Source of the DNA: JADKHC01 sp047600805
GTDB lineage: Bacteria; Verrucomicrobiota; Verrucomicrobiia; Opitutales; Opitutaceae
DNA: 64,000 nucleotides
Direction of reading: 5' to 3'
Assembly (NCBI GenBank): GCA_047600805.1
Contig: JASGKG010000001.1
Location: 3,286,001 to 3,350,000 of the forward strand
Under the pieces are notes generated by a model. It was not told the DNA's origin and did not search any database. It saw only the letters and a list, made by a program, of their open reading frames with translations. Positions 44,493-52,712 of the stretch are shown here, one piece after another (the first letter of the stretch is position 1; each line of letters starts with the position of its first letter). The position numbers were made by a program, and so were the translations under genes.

Positions 44493-44499
44493 GGGGTAT
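44493..44499 (-). promoter_or_regulatory. ATACCCC element directly before the MFS start
   Basis: On the minus strand ATACCCC abuts ATG 44492, and TATTAC-like sequence lies just upstream, so the message may be nearly leaderless. Confidence 0.3.
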
Positions 44500-44625
44500 T
44501 GCAGTAATACTAATGGGTTGCGACGGCCTACAGGACACACATTTCACAAACCTTCAAGCCGCCGAACCAATTTAACCGCACTCAAAACGTCCGGATCGCT
44601 CCAACCGACCACGCGCCCCCAAGAT

Positions 44626-44695
44626 CGTCTGCCGCTTGCGCCCGATTGCCGCAAAATCCCTAGGGTCTATTCCTCGAGCGTCCCAACGGCAGACG
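44626..44695. other. Branched-RNA-like element upstream of a small gene
   Basis: CGTCTGCCG (44626-44634) pairs perfectly with CGGCAGACG (44687-44695). Inside lies a smaller hairpin TTGCG (44636-44640) with CGCAA (44650-44654), and CCCTAGGG (44658-44665) is a palindrome. It lies 52 bases before the gene at 44748 and within 200 bases of the divergent MFS gene. It is a candidate structured leader. Confidence 0.4.
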
Positions 44696-44747
44696 GTTTA
44701 CCTGCAAGGTTCTGCGTAATCAGAGTTGAAACCGGCGGCAGTCGGCT

Positions 44748-45170
44748 ATGATAGAAACCGTGAGCGATCCCGATCAAACCAAAGCGCTTATCGACAAGTA
44801 CCACGAGTTGGCGGCTCGCCGTAAGCAATCCATTGATCCTTCTGAACGAACCCGTCTCACACAGGAGCTGATGGACTTGGAAGGCCAAGTTCGTAGCGCA
44901 GTGAAACTTAATCCAGTTCCTGAGCCACTCGGGATGGACAAGCTCAACAAAATCGCAGATCGGATGGCGGAACTCGGCTTTGGAATTTTTGCGAACCGCC
45001 TGCGGGGACAGCACTACCGGCATCCCATTTACGTTCCCTTTGCTGACATGGACCAGCTCCGAAGTTACCTCGCGGAGCAACTACCTGAAGACGCGATGGC
45101 CCAAATTCCCGAACTGGGCGTCAAGGCCAAGAAACCTGGCCTCTGGGATCGGCTGCGTGGAAAAAAGTAA
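44748..45170 (+). CDS. Hypothetical cytosolic protein
   Basis: A 140-residue soluble protein. Residues 5-50 are two amphipathic helices (likely a hairpin), residues 60-115 an alpha/beta region with FGIFANRLRGQHYRHPIYVP, and the tail is basic (LWDRLRGKK). I recognise no family. It starts at ATG 44748 with no neighbour on the same strand, and it converges on gpsA 32 bases away. Confidence 0.62.
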   Translation: MIETVSDPDQTKALIDKYHELAARRKQSIDPSERTRLTQELMDLEGQVRSAVKLNPVPEPLGMDKLNKIADRMAELGFGIFANRLRGQHYRHPIYVPFADMDQLRSYLAEQLPEDAMAQIPELGVKAKKPGLWDRLRGKK

Positions 45171-45202
45171 CCGCGGCGACATCGCAGGCGTCCCGCGATC
45201 CT

Positions 45203-46204
45203 TCACGTTTCTCGCTTCAATTCACGCGTCATCAGGCTTGTGAGCACGTCTGCCGGCGATTTTTCGCCAAGCAGCATCGCGCGCATCTCCAACAAAATGG
45301 GAGCATCAATACCGCGCGCTACACAAAGCTCCGCGAAAGATTCAGTCGTTTTATAACCTTCCACGACCGTCTTGCGACCGGCCAACAACTCCGCAACCGA
45401 TCGGCCCTCGCCAATCCGCTGACCGAACTCGCGGTTGCGACTCCAGCCGCCGTGACACGTCGCGACCAAATCGCCAAACCCGCTCAGCCCATAAAAAGTT
45501 TCCGGCCGTGCTCCGAGCGCCTGCCCCACCCGTACCATCTCGGCCAAAGCGCGCGTCAGCAGCGCCGCCTTGCTGTTGTCACCGAGGGTCAAACCGTCGC
45601 AACAACCCGCGGCGATGGCGTACACGTTCTTGAGACAGCCGCCAAACTCCACGCCCGCAACGTCGTCGCTCGTGTAGACTCTTAGCGTAGGCCCGCTCAG
45701 TGCCGCTTGCGCCGCACTGATAAATTGGTCGAGACGGATCGCTGCGAGCGTCATCGCCGACGGTTTGCCGCGGGCCACTTCCGCTGCATTCGTCGGGCCC
45801 GTGAGCGCCGCGGCAGCGTACCGCGGCAAAACCGCTGAAATCACTTCTGTCGGACGAAGATGAGAACCCAGTTCCAAGCCCTTCGCCAAACTCACGACAA
45901 GTTTCAATTGTGTCGCCAAGCCGAGCGAATCGCGAACGCGCAGACAGGTCTCTCGCAACGCTTGCGCGGGACAAGCCAGCATCACGACATCCGCCTCCAT
46001 CAACACCGGCGCGAGTTCATGACCGATCTGCAGACTTTGCGGGAGCGCGATGCCCGGCAAATACTCCGTGTTTTCATGAGTCGTCGACAGGGCGACTGCT
46101 TGCTCAAACCGTCGGGGCACGAGCGTAACGGTGTGGCCAAGGCGGCTGAGATGCACCGCGAAAGCAGTTCCCCAAGCGCCGGCTCCGATAACAGCGAAGT
46201 TCAT
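45203..46204 (-). CDS. gpsA: NAD(P)-dependent glycerol-3-phosphate dehydrogenase
   Basis: A 333-residue enzyme that reduces dihydroxyacetone phosphate to sn-glycerol 3-phosphate for phospholipid synthesis. The Rossmann motif is AVIGAGAWGTAFAVHL (residues 4-19); the catalytic lysine block is FGGCLKNVYAIAAG near 190; the later LSGFGDLVATCHG block fits the C-terminal helical domain. Family length is normal. It follows panB on the minus strand by 53 bases and may be the last gene of a lysA-panB-gpsA run. Confidence 0.95.
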   Translation of the reverse strand: MNFAVIGAGAWGTAFAVHLSRLGHTVTLVPRRFEQAVALSTTHENTEYLPGIALPQSLQIGHELAPVLMEADVVMLACPAQALRETCLRVRDSLGLATQLKLVVSLAKGLELGSHLRPTEVISAVLPRYAAAALTGPTNAAEVARGKPSAMTLAAIRLDQFISAAQAALSGPTLRVYTSDDVAGVEFGGCLKNVYAIAAGCCDGLTLGDNSKAALLTRALAEMVRVGQALGARPETFYGLSGFGDLVATCHGGWSRNREFGQRIGEGRSVAELLAGRKTVVEGYKTTESFAELCVARGIDAPILLEMRAMLLGEKSPADVLTSLMTRELKRET

Positions 46205-46257
46205 GTTAACAGGTAAACGAAAGCGGAAGCACGAGAGACAGCTTTGCCTAAAGTAGA

Positions 46258-47043
46258 CTAGTTAGCGCTCGGCGGAAACTTTTTGTTCCGCACCGCCTCG
46301 GTATACGAGGCGAAACCTTTTTTAAACTGTTCGCCCGCTTCTCCGAATTTTTGAACGAAGCTTGGGACGTAGCCTGAGGAGAGCCCAAGCATGTCGGTGT
46401 AAACCAGAATCTGCCCGTCGCAATGAGGTCCGGCGCCGATTCCGACGACCGGCACTTTCGCCGTTTCGGTCAACGTGCGAGCGAGCCCCGGGTCGACCAT
46501 TTCGATCAGCAACGCAAAAACGCCCGCTTTCTCCAGCGCGAGAGCGTCAGCCATCAAGCTTTCAGCCTCGGCCGCATTGGTGCCGAACTTCTTGTAACGC
46601 CCCAACGCATGCACCTGCTGCGGCTTGAGGCCGATGTGTCCCCAAACCGGCACGCCCGCCTCGACCAGGCGCGCAATGGTCGGAGCCAGCAATGCACCAC
46701 CTTCGATTTTTACCGCTTCGGCACCGGCTTCTTGCATGAGGCGCTGGCAGGCTCGGAGCACGCGTTCGAAATCGTAGTGCGCTTCCGCAAACGGCACGTC
46801 CGCCGCCACCAGCGACTCCGGTTTGGCGCGGACGACCGCGGCCGTGTGATGGCACATCGTGTCCAGCGTCACCGGCACGGTGGTTTCGTAACCAAGAATC
46901 GTATTTCCGACAGAGTCGCCGACGAGAATCACATCGATCCCCGCTTCGCTCGCCAGGCGTGCCGTGATCGCATCGTACGCAGTCACGCAAGCGATCGGGC
47001 GCTGCCCTTTGAGTTTACGAAGCGTGTGCGTCGTGGTTTTCAC
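46258..47043 (-). CDS. panB: 3-methyl-2-oxobutanoate hydroxymethyltransferase
   Basis: A 261-residue TIM-barrel enzyme that transfers the hydroxymethyl group of 5,10-CH2-THF to alpha-ketoisovalerate in pantothenate synthesis. Landmarks are VTAYDAITARL near the N-terminus, ILVGDSVGNTILG (Mg-binding Asp), VPVWGHIGLKPQ and VPVVGIGAGPHCDGQILV. It begins at a GTG (47043) placed one base after the lysA stop; the family N-terminus TTHTLRKLKG starts right there, which supports this start. It is therefore translated together with lysA. Confidence 0.94.
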   Translation of the reverse strand: MKTTTHTLRKLKGQRPIACVTAYDAITARLASEAGIDVILVGDSVGNTILGYETTVPVTLDTMCHHTAAVVRAKPESLVAADVPFAEAHYDFERVLRACQRLMQEAGAEAVKIEGGALLAPTIARLVEAGVPVWGHIGLKPQQVHALGRYKKFGTNAAEAESLMADALALEKAGVFALLIEMVDPGLARTLTETAKVPVVGIGAGPHCDGQILVYTDMLGLSSGYVPSFVQKFGEAGEQFKKGFASYTEAVRNKKFPPSAN

Positions 47044-47044
47044 G

Positions 47045-48349
47045 TTAACGCAAAAAGGCAGGCACCTTTTCGGAAGCAATCATCGCATCGAAACTCTCAC
47101 GAGCGGTCGCAAGTTCAAAAACCGAACCTTTTACCACCACTTCAGCAGGCAGGGCGCGGCTGTTGTACCGACTCGACATCGTGGAACCGTACGCGCCGGC
47201 GCTCATGAACGCCACGTACTCGCCTTCGCCAACTTCTTGAATCTGGCGATCCTTGGCAAAGCAGTCGCCACTTTCGCAAATCGGACCGACGATATCGGCC
47301 TTCAAAGCCCGACGCGTCGTGTCGCGGTGAAGCGGAACGATTTCATGGTAACTCTCGTACATCGCGGGACGCACGAGGTCGTTGAAACCGGCATCGAGGA
47401 TCAGGAAGTTCTTACCGTGGCCGCGCTTGAGATACTCGACACGCGAGAGAAGCACGCCGGCATTGCCCACCATGAAACGGCCAGGCTCTAACAGAATCTT
47501 AAGCCCCAAAGGTTCTAGAAGCGGCACCAAGGCAGCGCCGTATGCTTCGGGAGTAATCGGGCGGGCATCAGCCGGTTGCGCGTCCCACCAAGCCTGCTGT
47601 CCGCTGGCGAGCGCGTCGCGATAAATAATGCCGATACCACCACCTAGGGAGAAATAACTAATGCCAAAGCGGGCCTTCAGGTCGGCTACAAACGGCGCCA
47701 GCTTCTCGACCGCTTCGACGAACGGAGTGATTTCCGTAAGTTGCGAGCCGATGTGGATCTGCACGCCCTTCACAACGATGTTCTTAAACTTGGCCGCCGC
47801 TTCGTAAGCCGCCGGCGCGTACTTAAAGGGAATACCGAACTTGTTGTCGCTCTTGCCCGTTGTGATCTTTGCGTGCGTGCGGGCGTCGACATCCGGATTC
47901 ACACGGATGGCAATAGGGGCTTTTACTCCCATTTTACCGGCAACGTGGTCGATACGCGCCAGTTCGGGTTCACTCTCAACATGAAACGAAAAAATACCTG
48001 ATTCGAGCGCCAGCTTGATCTCGGCCTCAGTCTTGCCGACACCGGCAAAAACACTTTTCTTCAAATCTGCCCCTGCCGCGATCACCCGCCGAATTTCGCC
48101 GCCGCTGACAAGATCGAAACCGGCACCGAGATTCGCAAAGTGCTTAAGAAGAGCGAGATTTGAATTCGCCTTCATCGCATAACAGATCTGCACGTCGAGG
48201 CCGGTCAGACTTTTCGAAAGACGGTTATAGTTATCGGAAATGGTTCCGGTACTATAGACGTATGTGGGAGTTCCGTACAATTGCGCGACCGTGGCGAGGT
48301 CGACCGACTCACAATGTAGACTTTGCCCGACGTAATTGAAGCGATGCAT
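47045..48349 (-). CDS. lysA: Diaminopimelate decarboxylase
   Basis: A 434-residue fold-type III PLP enzyme that makes L-lysine from meso-DAP. The PLP lysine is K60 in CYAMKANSN; HIGSQLTE binds phosphate and substrate; SLGGGIGIIY and EPGRFMVGNAG are the glycine-rich phosphate sites; GPICESGDCFAKD supplies the second-subunit Cys/Glu block. It heads a run with panB (one base gap) and perhaps gpsA. No lysine riboswitch fold is visible upstream, but a long structured hairpin lies at 48455-48532, about 106 bases before the start. Confidence 0.96.
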   Translation of the reverse strand: MHRFNYVGQSLHCESVDLATVAQLYGTPTYVYSTGTISDNYNRLSKSLTGLDVQICYAMKANSNLALLKHFANLGAGFDLVSGGEIRRVIAAGADLKKSVFAGVGKTEAEIKLALESGIFSFHVESEPELARIDHVAGKMGVKAPIAIRVNPDVDARTHAKITTGKSDNKFGIPFKYAPAAYEAAAKFKNIVVKGVQIHIGSQLTEITPFVEAVEKLAPFVADLKARFGISYFSLGGGIGIIYRDALASGQQAWWDAQPADARPITPEAYGAALVPLLEPLGLKILLEPGRFMVGNAGVLLSRVEYLKRGHGKNFLILDAGFNDLVRPAMYESYHEIVPLHRDTTRRALKADIVGPICESGDCFAKDRQIQEVGEGEYVAFMSAGAYGSTMSSRYNSRALPAEVVVKGSVFELATARESFDAMIASEKVPAFLR

Positions 48350-48454
48350 AACCAGTGAAAACGCGGTGAAAACGACGTGAAAAGTCGGGAGCGTGCCGCT
48401 TTCACATTGAAAAAACGAACACTTTTTTAAGTTATTAGTCTACCCCGCAGCCAT

Positions 48455-48532
48455 GTTGTACGTCGTTAAGAGTCTATTTCATCGTCCCGCGATCCGAATG
48501 GGTCGCGTCGATAATACTCTTATTCGTACAAC
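48455..48532. other. 78-nt near-perfect hairpin (candidate structured RNA or cruciform)
   Basis: From the outside in: GTTGTACG (48455-48462) with CGTACAAC (48525-48532); TAAGAGT (48467-48473) with ACTCTTA (48516-48522); ATT (48476-48478) with AAT (48513-48515); ATCG (48481-48484) with CGAT (48509-48512); CGCGATCC (48488-48495) with GGGTCGCG (48500-48507, one G-T wobble); loop GAAT. That is 30 pairs in 78 bases, with only small asymmetric bulges. It lies between the divergent lysA and 51-residue-protein genes and could be in the leader of either, or be an independent RNA. Confidence 0.6.
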
Positions 48533-48563
48533 GCGCCTGCGGAACGCGCAGTTCGTAAGCTTC

Positions 48564-48719
48564 ATGTCGCAGACCGAAAGCATCGCGCCGTTCAGTTCCG
48601 ATCGGTACGAAAGCCGGATGCGTCGGCGGAAAATTGTGAAGCTCGCACTGTTCGTCGCCGGAATCGCCGGAGTGGCTTGGGTGATCGTCGAGAGCGCTCG
48701 CGCGATGACAATGTTCTAA
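48564..48719 (+). CDS. Small single-pass membrane protein
   Basis: A 51-residue protein: an acidic/polar lead (SQTESIAPFSSDRYES), a basic RMRRRKIVK stop-transfer-type segment, then one transmembrane helix (LALFVAGIAGVAWVIVESA) and a short tail. By the positive-inside rule the N-terminus is cytosolic. It starts 32 bases after the long hairpin. An upstream in-frame ATG at 48453 runs through the hairpin and is less likely. Function unknown. Confidence 0.55.
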   Translation: MSQTESIAPFSSDRYESRMRRRKIVKLALFVAGIAGVAWVIVESARAMTMF

Positions 48720-48791
48720 GCGGCTTAGCCGTCAGGCGTTCACACGTTCGTTTTCTGTTTAGCGCAGATCAATAATTACACAGGTGCGACC

Positions 48792-48817
48792 GCCTGCGAT
48801 CTCAGAGGACCGCAGGC
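48792..48817. terminator. Hairpin between the 51-residue-protein gene and tex
   Basis: GCCTGCG (48792-48798) pairs with CGCAGGC (48811-48817). It is in the 122-base gap between convergent genes. No T run accompanies it. Confidence 0.4.
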
Positions 48818-48841
48818 TGCGGCCAGCGCGCTGACGGCGCC

Positions 48842-51193
48842 TCACTTCTTTTTGTTCAGCGCCGCACTAAACCAATCGCCTGTCAGGGATTGCTGCGAAC
48901 GCGGTGCAGGCGCAGGAGAACCGAAACTGCGGCCGCCTGAGTTGCCCGGGCTGGTGCGAGGTCCTTGAGACGGTGAATTAGTCTTAGCGCCTAGTTCGGG
49001 TTTGCTGCGCATCGAAAGCGCGATGCGTTTACGAGCGAGATCCACTTCGGTCACTGTCACAGTCACGCGCTGCGAGACCTTTACCACTTCCGCCGGATCT
49101 TTCACAAAGGTGTCGGCCAATTGACTCACGTGAACCAGACCGTCCTGGTGAACGCCAATATCAACGAAGGCTCCGAACGCCGTTACATTGGTGACGATGC
49201 CAGGCAGCTTCATCCCAAGCTTCAGATCTTCCGGCTTGTTCACGCCCTCGGCGAACGAGAACGCCTCGAACTTCTGGCGCGGATCGCGGCCGGGCTTCGC
49301 CAGCTCCGACATGATGTCATTCAGCGTCGGAAGGCCGACCTTCTCCGTGACGTAGTTTTCTAGCTTAATCTTTTTCCGCAGCGCCGCGTCGCGTACCAAA
49401 TCAGCCACCGTCACTCCAAGATCGGCGGCCATTTTTTCCACCACCGGATAACTTTCCGGATGCACGGCCGAACCATCGAGCGGATGCGCCGCGTCGCGAA
49501 TGCGCAAAAATCCAGCGGCCTGCTCGAACGCTTTCGGCCCGAGGCGCGGCACCGTCAACAGTTCGGCGCGCGACTTGAACGGGCCTTTTTCATTTCGCCA
49601 GGAAACAATGCTCGCCGCCGTCGCGGTATTCAGACCGGAGACATAGCTTAGAAGCTGTTTCGACGCGGTGTTCAACTCCACACCCACGCCGTTCACGGAA
49701 GAGACGACGCAATCGTCGAGCGAGCGTTTCAGCGCGTTTTGTTCGACGTCGTGCTGGTATTGTCCGACGCCGATGCTTTTCGGGTCGAGCTTAACGAGTT
49801 CCGCGAGCGGATCCATCAAGCGCCGTCCAATCGAGACCGCACCGCGCACCGTCAGATCAAGGTCGGGAAACTCCTCGCGCGCCACTTCGCTGGCCGAGTA
49901 GATCGACGCCCCGGACTCGTTGACCATCACAACGGGAATCGACGCCGGCAGCCCGAGCGACCGCACAAACAGTTCCGTTTCACGGCCAGCCGTGCCGTTG
50001 CCGATAGCAATTGCTTCGACTTGGAAAAACTTTACGAAGCCGGCGAGCTTCTCCTTCGCCTCTTCCGTTTTCGCAGCGCCTTGATCCGGATAAATGACGT
50101 CGTTGTGCAGCAACTTGCCCTGCCGATCGAGAATAACGGTTTTGCAACCGGTTCTAAAACCAGGGTCGATCGCCAAAACAACTTTCCGGCCCAGCGGGGA
50201 GGCCAGCAGAAGTTCGCGCAGGTTTTCGGCAAACACCTTGATGGCCGTTTCGTCGGCCTTCTTCTTCGAGTCCAGGCGCATTTCGGTCTCCATCGCGGGC
50301 GCGAGCAGACGCTTGAACGCGTCTTGCACGGAGAGGCGAACCTGCTCGGCAGCGGGATTCCTCGCTTTAACGAACAAGGGTTCCAACTCCGCCAACGCCG
50401 CCGTCTCGTCGACGGTGATGCGCATCATCAGCATCAATTCCTTCTCACCACGGCGCATCGCGAGCAAACGATGACTCGGCGTCTTCGCAAGCGGCTCGGT
50501 CCAGTCGAAGTAGTCTTTGAATTTGGCGCCTTCGGCTTCTTTGCCGGAAATCACTTTCGAGGAGACGATCGCGTCCCTCAAATAGAGGGCACGCAGTTTG
50601 GCGCGCGCAGCGGCTTCGTCACTGATGCGTTCGGCCAGAATATCACGCGCGCCCGACAAGGCCTCGTCCGTGCTGGCGATTTTGCTCTTCTGATTTTTGC
50701 CGTCGTCGGCCGTGTATTCGCGGCCTACATACTCTTTGGCGGAAGCAAGTGGATCGGTCGCTGCGTCCTGCGCCCAGAGGAGTTCGGCGAGGGGCTCGAG
50801 TCCTTTCTCGCGGGCAATCGTCGCACGCGTGCGCTTTTTCGGGCGGAACGGAAGATAAATATCCTCGAGCAGCGTCAGCGTGTCGGCGGCAGCCAGTTTC
50901 TTCGACAATTCTTCAGTGAGCAGATTGCGCTCCTTGAGAGAGGCAGTGATCGCCGCGCGACGTTCGTCCAGCGCCGCGAGTTGTTCGAGTCGGTCACGAA
51001 TCGCGGTCACGGCCACTTCGTCGAGTTCTCCCGTCGCCTCCTTGCGGTAACGCGCGATAAACGGAACCGTGGCCCCTTCCTTCAGCAATTGCGCGGTGGA
51101 AGCCACTTGGTGGACTTTCAGATTCAACTCACCCGCCAGGCGGAGGACGTGTTCAGGATTCGGAAGCTCCATCGTGAAAAGAGAGTTGGCCAT
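48842..51193 (-). CDS. tex: Tex-family RNA-binding transcription accessory protein
   Basis: A 783-residue Tex/Spt6-type protein. Order of parts: N-terminal helical domain (VPFIARYRKEATGELDEV), the YqgF/RNase-H-like domain (GRKVVLAIDPGFRTGCKTVIL near 340), helix-hairpin-helix repeats (KQLLSYVSGLNTATAASIV, LLTVPRLGPKAFEQAAGF) and the C-terminal S1 domain (PGIVTNVTAFGAFVDIGVHQ near 655). A Gly/Pro/Ser-rich tail follows S1. Tex binds nucleic acid and influences transcription and RNA turnover. Starts at 51193 or 51172 are both possible; 51193 has GGA just upstream. Confidence 0.93.
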   Translation of the reverse strand: MANSLFTMELPNPEHVLRLAGELNLKVHQVASTAQLLKEGATVPFIARYRKEATGELDEVAVTAIRDRLEQLAALDERRAAITASLKERNLLTEELSKKLAAADTLTLLEDIYLPFRPKKRTRATIAREKGLEPLAELLWAQDAATDPLASAKEYVGREYTADDGKNQKSKIASTDEALSGARDILAERISDEAAARAKLRALYLRDAIVSSKVISGKEAEGAKFKDYFDWTEPLAKTPSHRLLAMRRGEKELMLMMRITVDETAALAELEPLFVKARNPAAEQVRLSVQDAFKRLLAPAMETEMRLDSKKKADETAIKVFAENLRELLLASPLGRKVVLAIDPGFRTGCKTVILDRQGKLLHNDVIYPDQGAAKTEEAKEKLAGFVKFFQVEAIAIGNGTAGRETELFVRSLGLPASIPVVMVNESGASIYSASEVAREEFPDLDLTVRGAVSIGRRLMDPLAELVKLDPKSIGVGQYQHDVEQNALKRSLDDCVVSSVNGVGVELNTASKQLLSYVSGLNTATAASIVSWRNEKGPFKSRAELLTVPRLGPKAFEQAAGFLRIRDAAHPLDGSAVHPESYPVVEKMAADLGVTVADLVRDAALRKKIKLENYVTEKVGLPTLNDIMSELAKPGRDPRQKFEAFSFAEGVNKPEDLKLGMKLPGIVTNVTAFGAFVDIGVHQDGLVHVSQLADTFVKDPAEVVKVSQRVTVTVTEVDLARKRIALSMRSKPELGAKTNSPSQGPRTSPGNSGGRSFGSPAPAPRSQQSLTGDWFSAALNKKK

Positions 51194-51332
51194 AGCATCC
51201 GGCTTGGGCGCTTTCGCAAGCGGAAATCCGCGCAAACCCTCAGCGTTTTCTGAGGTTCATTACCCAGAGAAGCTCTTTGAGCTCCACAATCCCGCGTCAA
51301 CGACTACCAATCCGGCCGTTCACGCAAAAGTC

Positions 51333-51701
51333 ATGTTAAACTTCAAGACATCCGCCCTCGCCCTCGTTTTCAGCTTGCTCGCGAGCACCTTTATCACGCC
51401 GACGGCCGTTGCCGCCGAAGGCCCGGACTTCGACGTCAAGCCGATGCCGGTCAAGACGCCGCCTCCGGAATATCCGGCTGAGCTTCGTCGCGACAATGTT
51501 TCCGGCGTTGTCGCCCTCAGAGTGGAAATTGACGAAACAGGCGCCGTAACCAATTGCGCGGTCTCGAAGTCGACCAACAATGGTTTCGATGCACCTGCGA
51601 TCCAGGCCGTGAAGAATTGGAAGTTTAAACCCGCTCAAAAGGCCGGCACCCCGGTCAAAGTCAGCCTGGTCATCCCGATCAAGTTCAGCCTCGAAGACTA
51701 A
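51333..51701 (+). CDS. Exported TonB C-terminal-domain protein
   Basis: A 122-residue protein: a signal peptide (ending AVAA) and then only a TonB-C fold (PPEYPAELRRDNVSGVVALRV, ETGAVTNCAVSKSTNNGFD, AIQAVKNWKFKPAQKAGTPV). It has no inner-membrane anchor, proline-rich rod or ExbB/D partner. It is thus a soluble periplasmic TonB-like domain, not an energy transducer. Such proteins are common in Bacteroidota/Verrucomicrobiota; a role in protein-protein or peptidoglycan contact is inferred. A strong terminator follows. Confidence 0.8.
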   Translation: MLNFKTSALALVFSLLASTFITPTAVAAEGPDFDVKPMPVKTPPPEYPAELRRDNVSGVVALRVEIDETGAVTNCAVSKSTNNGFDAPAIQAVKNWKFKPAQKAGTPVKVSLVIPIKFSLED

Positions 51702-51725
51702 CCGCTGCTTTCAACGACGTCCAAC

Positions 51726-51755
51726 AAAGGCCGTGCATCACGTCACGGCCTTTTT
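51726..51755 (+). terminator. Rho-independent terminator after the TonB-like gene
   Basis: AAAGGCCGTG (51726-51735) pairs perfectly with CACGGCCTTT (51744-51753), and the T run extends to 51755. It ends 13 bases before the stop of the opposing gene. Confidence 0.9.
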
Positions 51756-51767
51756 CATGCGCGTCAA

Positions 51768-52712
51768 TCAGAATACCCAGGCCAGCCCCAGTCGTATCCA
51801 CAAAGGTATGACAAGAATCCCCAAGGCTGTCGTTCCAATGACGACGCGAACCGCGACGAGAGGCTGCCCACCGTAATGTTTCGCGATCACGATCGGGAGA
51901 ATGCCCGCGGGCATCGCCGCTTGCACGATGAGGACCCGCTTCAGTTCCGTTGTGCACGGAAGATATCTCGCGAGTAGCAAATACAACACGGGATACAATC
52001 CCAGCCTCAGCAGACACGCACTCAACGTTACCTTCGGCTCAAAAAGTTCGCGTGGCTTTGCCAAGTATTGTTCGAGCGTTCCACCAATCAGCATCAGACC
52101 GATGGGAATCGCACACACGGCACTTTGATGAATGATCTCGCTAACAAACGCCGGCACGTAGGGCCCGACACCGAGGAGATTCCCCGTCAGCGCCAAGACC
52201 AGCGCGACCACTGGCGGATTAAGCAGTTTTCTCCAACCTTCACGAAGGGACAAACCTGAAAGCACCAGAATGCCAACAGTCCAGATCGCCGCTTCACAAC
52301 CAACATTGTGCACCAGGAGCACACCGACGCTGGCGGGGCCGAACATCGCCGCCATGAGCGCAATCGGGATGTAGCCGTAGTTGTTGATGCCAACTGCAAA
52401 CGCAAACGTCCGCAAACCGTGCCCAACCGTCAGTCCGAGCATCCGCCCGAAATACAACGACCCCACGATGGTCAGCGCCATCATCACCAGCCCACTGAGC
52501 GGCGCGAGGGCCAGGTTCGAAGGAACGCGCAGCGCATCGTTGCCCAGAACGTTTTCGAAGATGAGGCACGGGTACAAATAATTGACCACCACCTTCAGCA
52601 CGCTCGAATCGGCTTCCGCGGTGAGCCACGAAAGACGCCTCAGTCCAACGCCGATGCCGATCAAAGCAAACACCGGCAAAATCAGGAGTAAAATTTGCCA
52701 ATATGACATCAT
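51768..52712 (-). CDS. AEC-family transporter
   Basis: A 314-residue, ten-helix membrane protein of the auxin-efflux-carrier group. The two five-helix halves are visible: VNYLYPCLIFENVLG in the first and QAAMPAGILPIVIAKHYGG in the second, with GINNYGYIPIALM between. Bacterial AEC proteins export or import malate, malonate or other small acids; the solute is not known here. The start ATG (52712) overlaps the stop of the BaiN-type gene (ATGA), so it is coupled to it. Confidence 0.85.
   Translation of the reverse strand: MMSYWQILLLILPVFALIGIGVGLRRLSWLTAEADSSVLKVVVNYLYPCLIFENVLGNDALRVPSNLALAPLSGLVMMALTIVGSLYFGRMLGLTVGHGLRTFAFAVGINNYGYIPIALMAAMFGPASVGVLLVHNVGCEAAIWTVGILVLSGLSLREGWRKLLNPPVVALVLALTGNLLGVGPYVPAFVSEIIHQSAVCAIPIGLMLIGGTLEQYLAKPRELFEPKVTLSACLLRLGLYPVLYLLLARYLPCTTELKRVLIVQAAMPAGILPIVIAKHYGGQPLVAVRVVIGTTALGILVIPLWIRLGLAWVF

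Noticed and set aside
48350..48454. Lysine riboswitch before lysA
   Set aside because: The 105 bases next to the start lack the multi-helix lysine aptamer core, and the region is too short for it.
49739..51253. A 504-codon open frame on the plus strand
   Set aside because: It is antisense to the tex gene, whose domains and family length are clear. The translation is Arg/Glu/Phe-rich without motifs, an effect of GC-rich codon use in the true gene.
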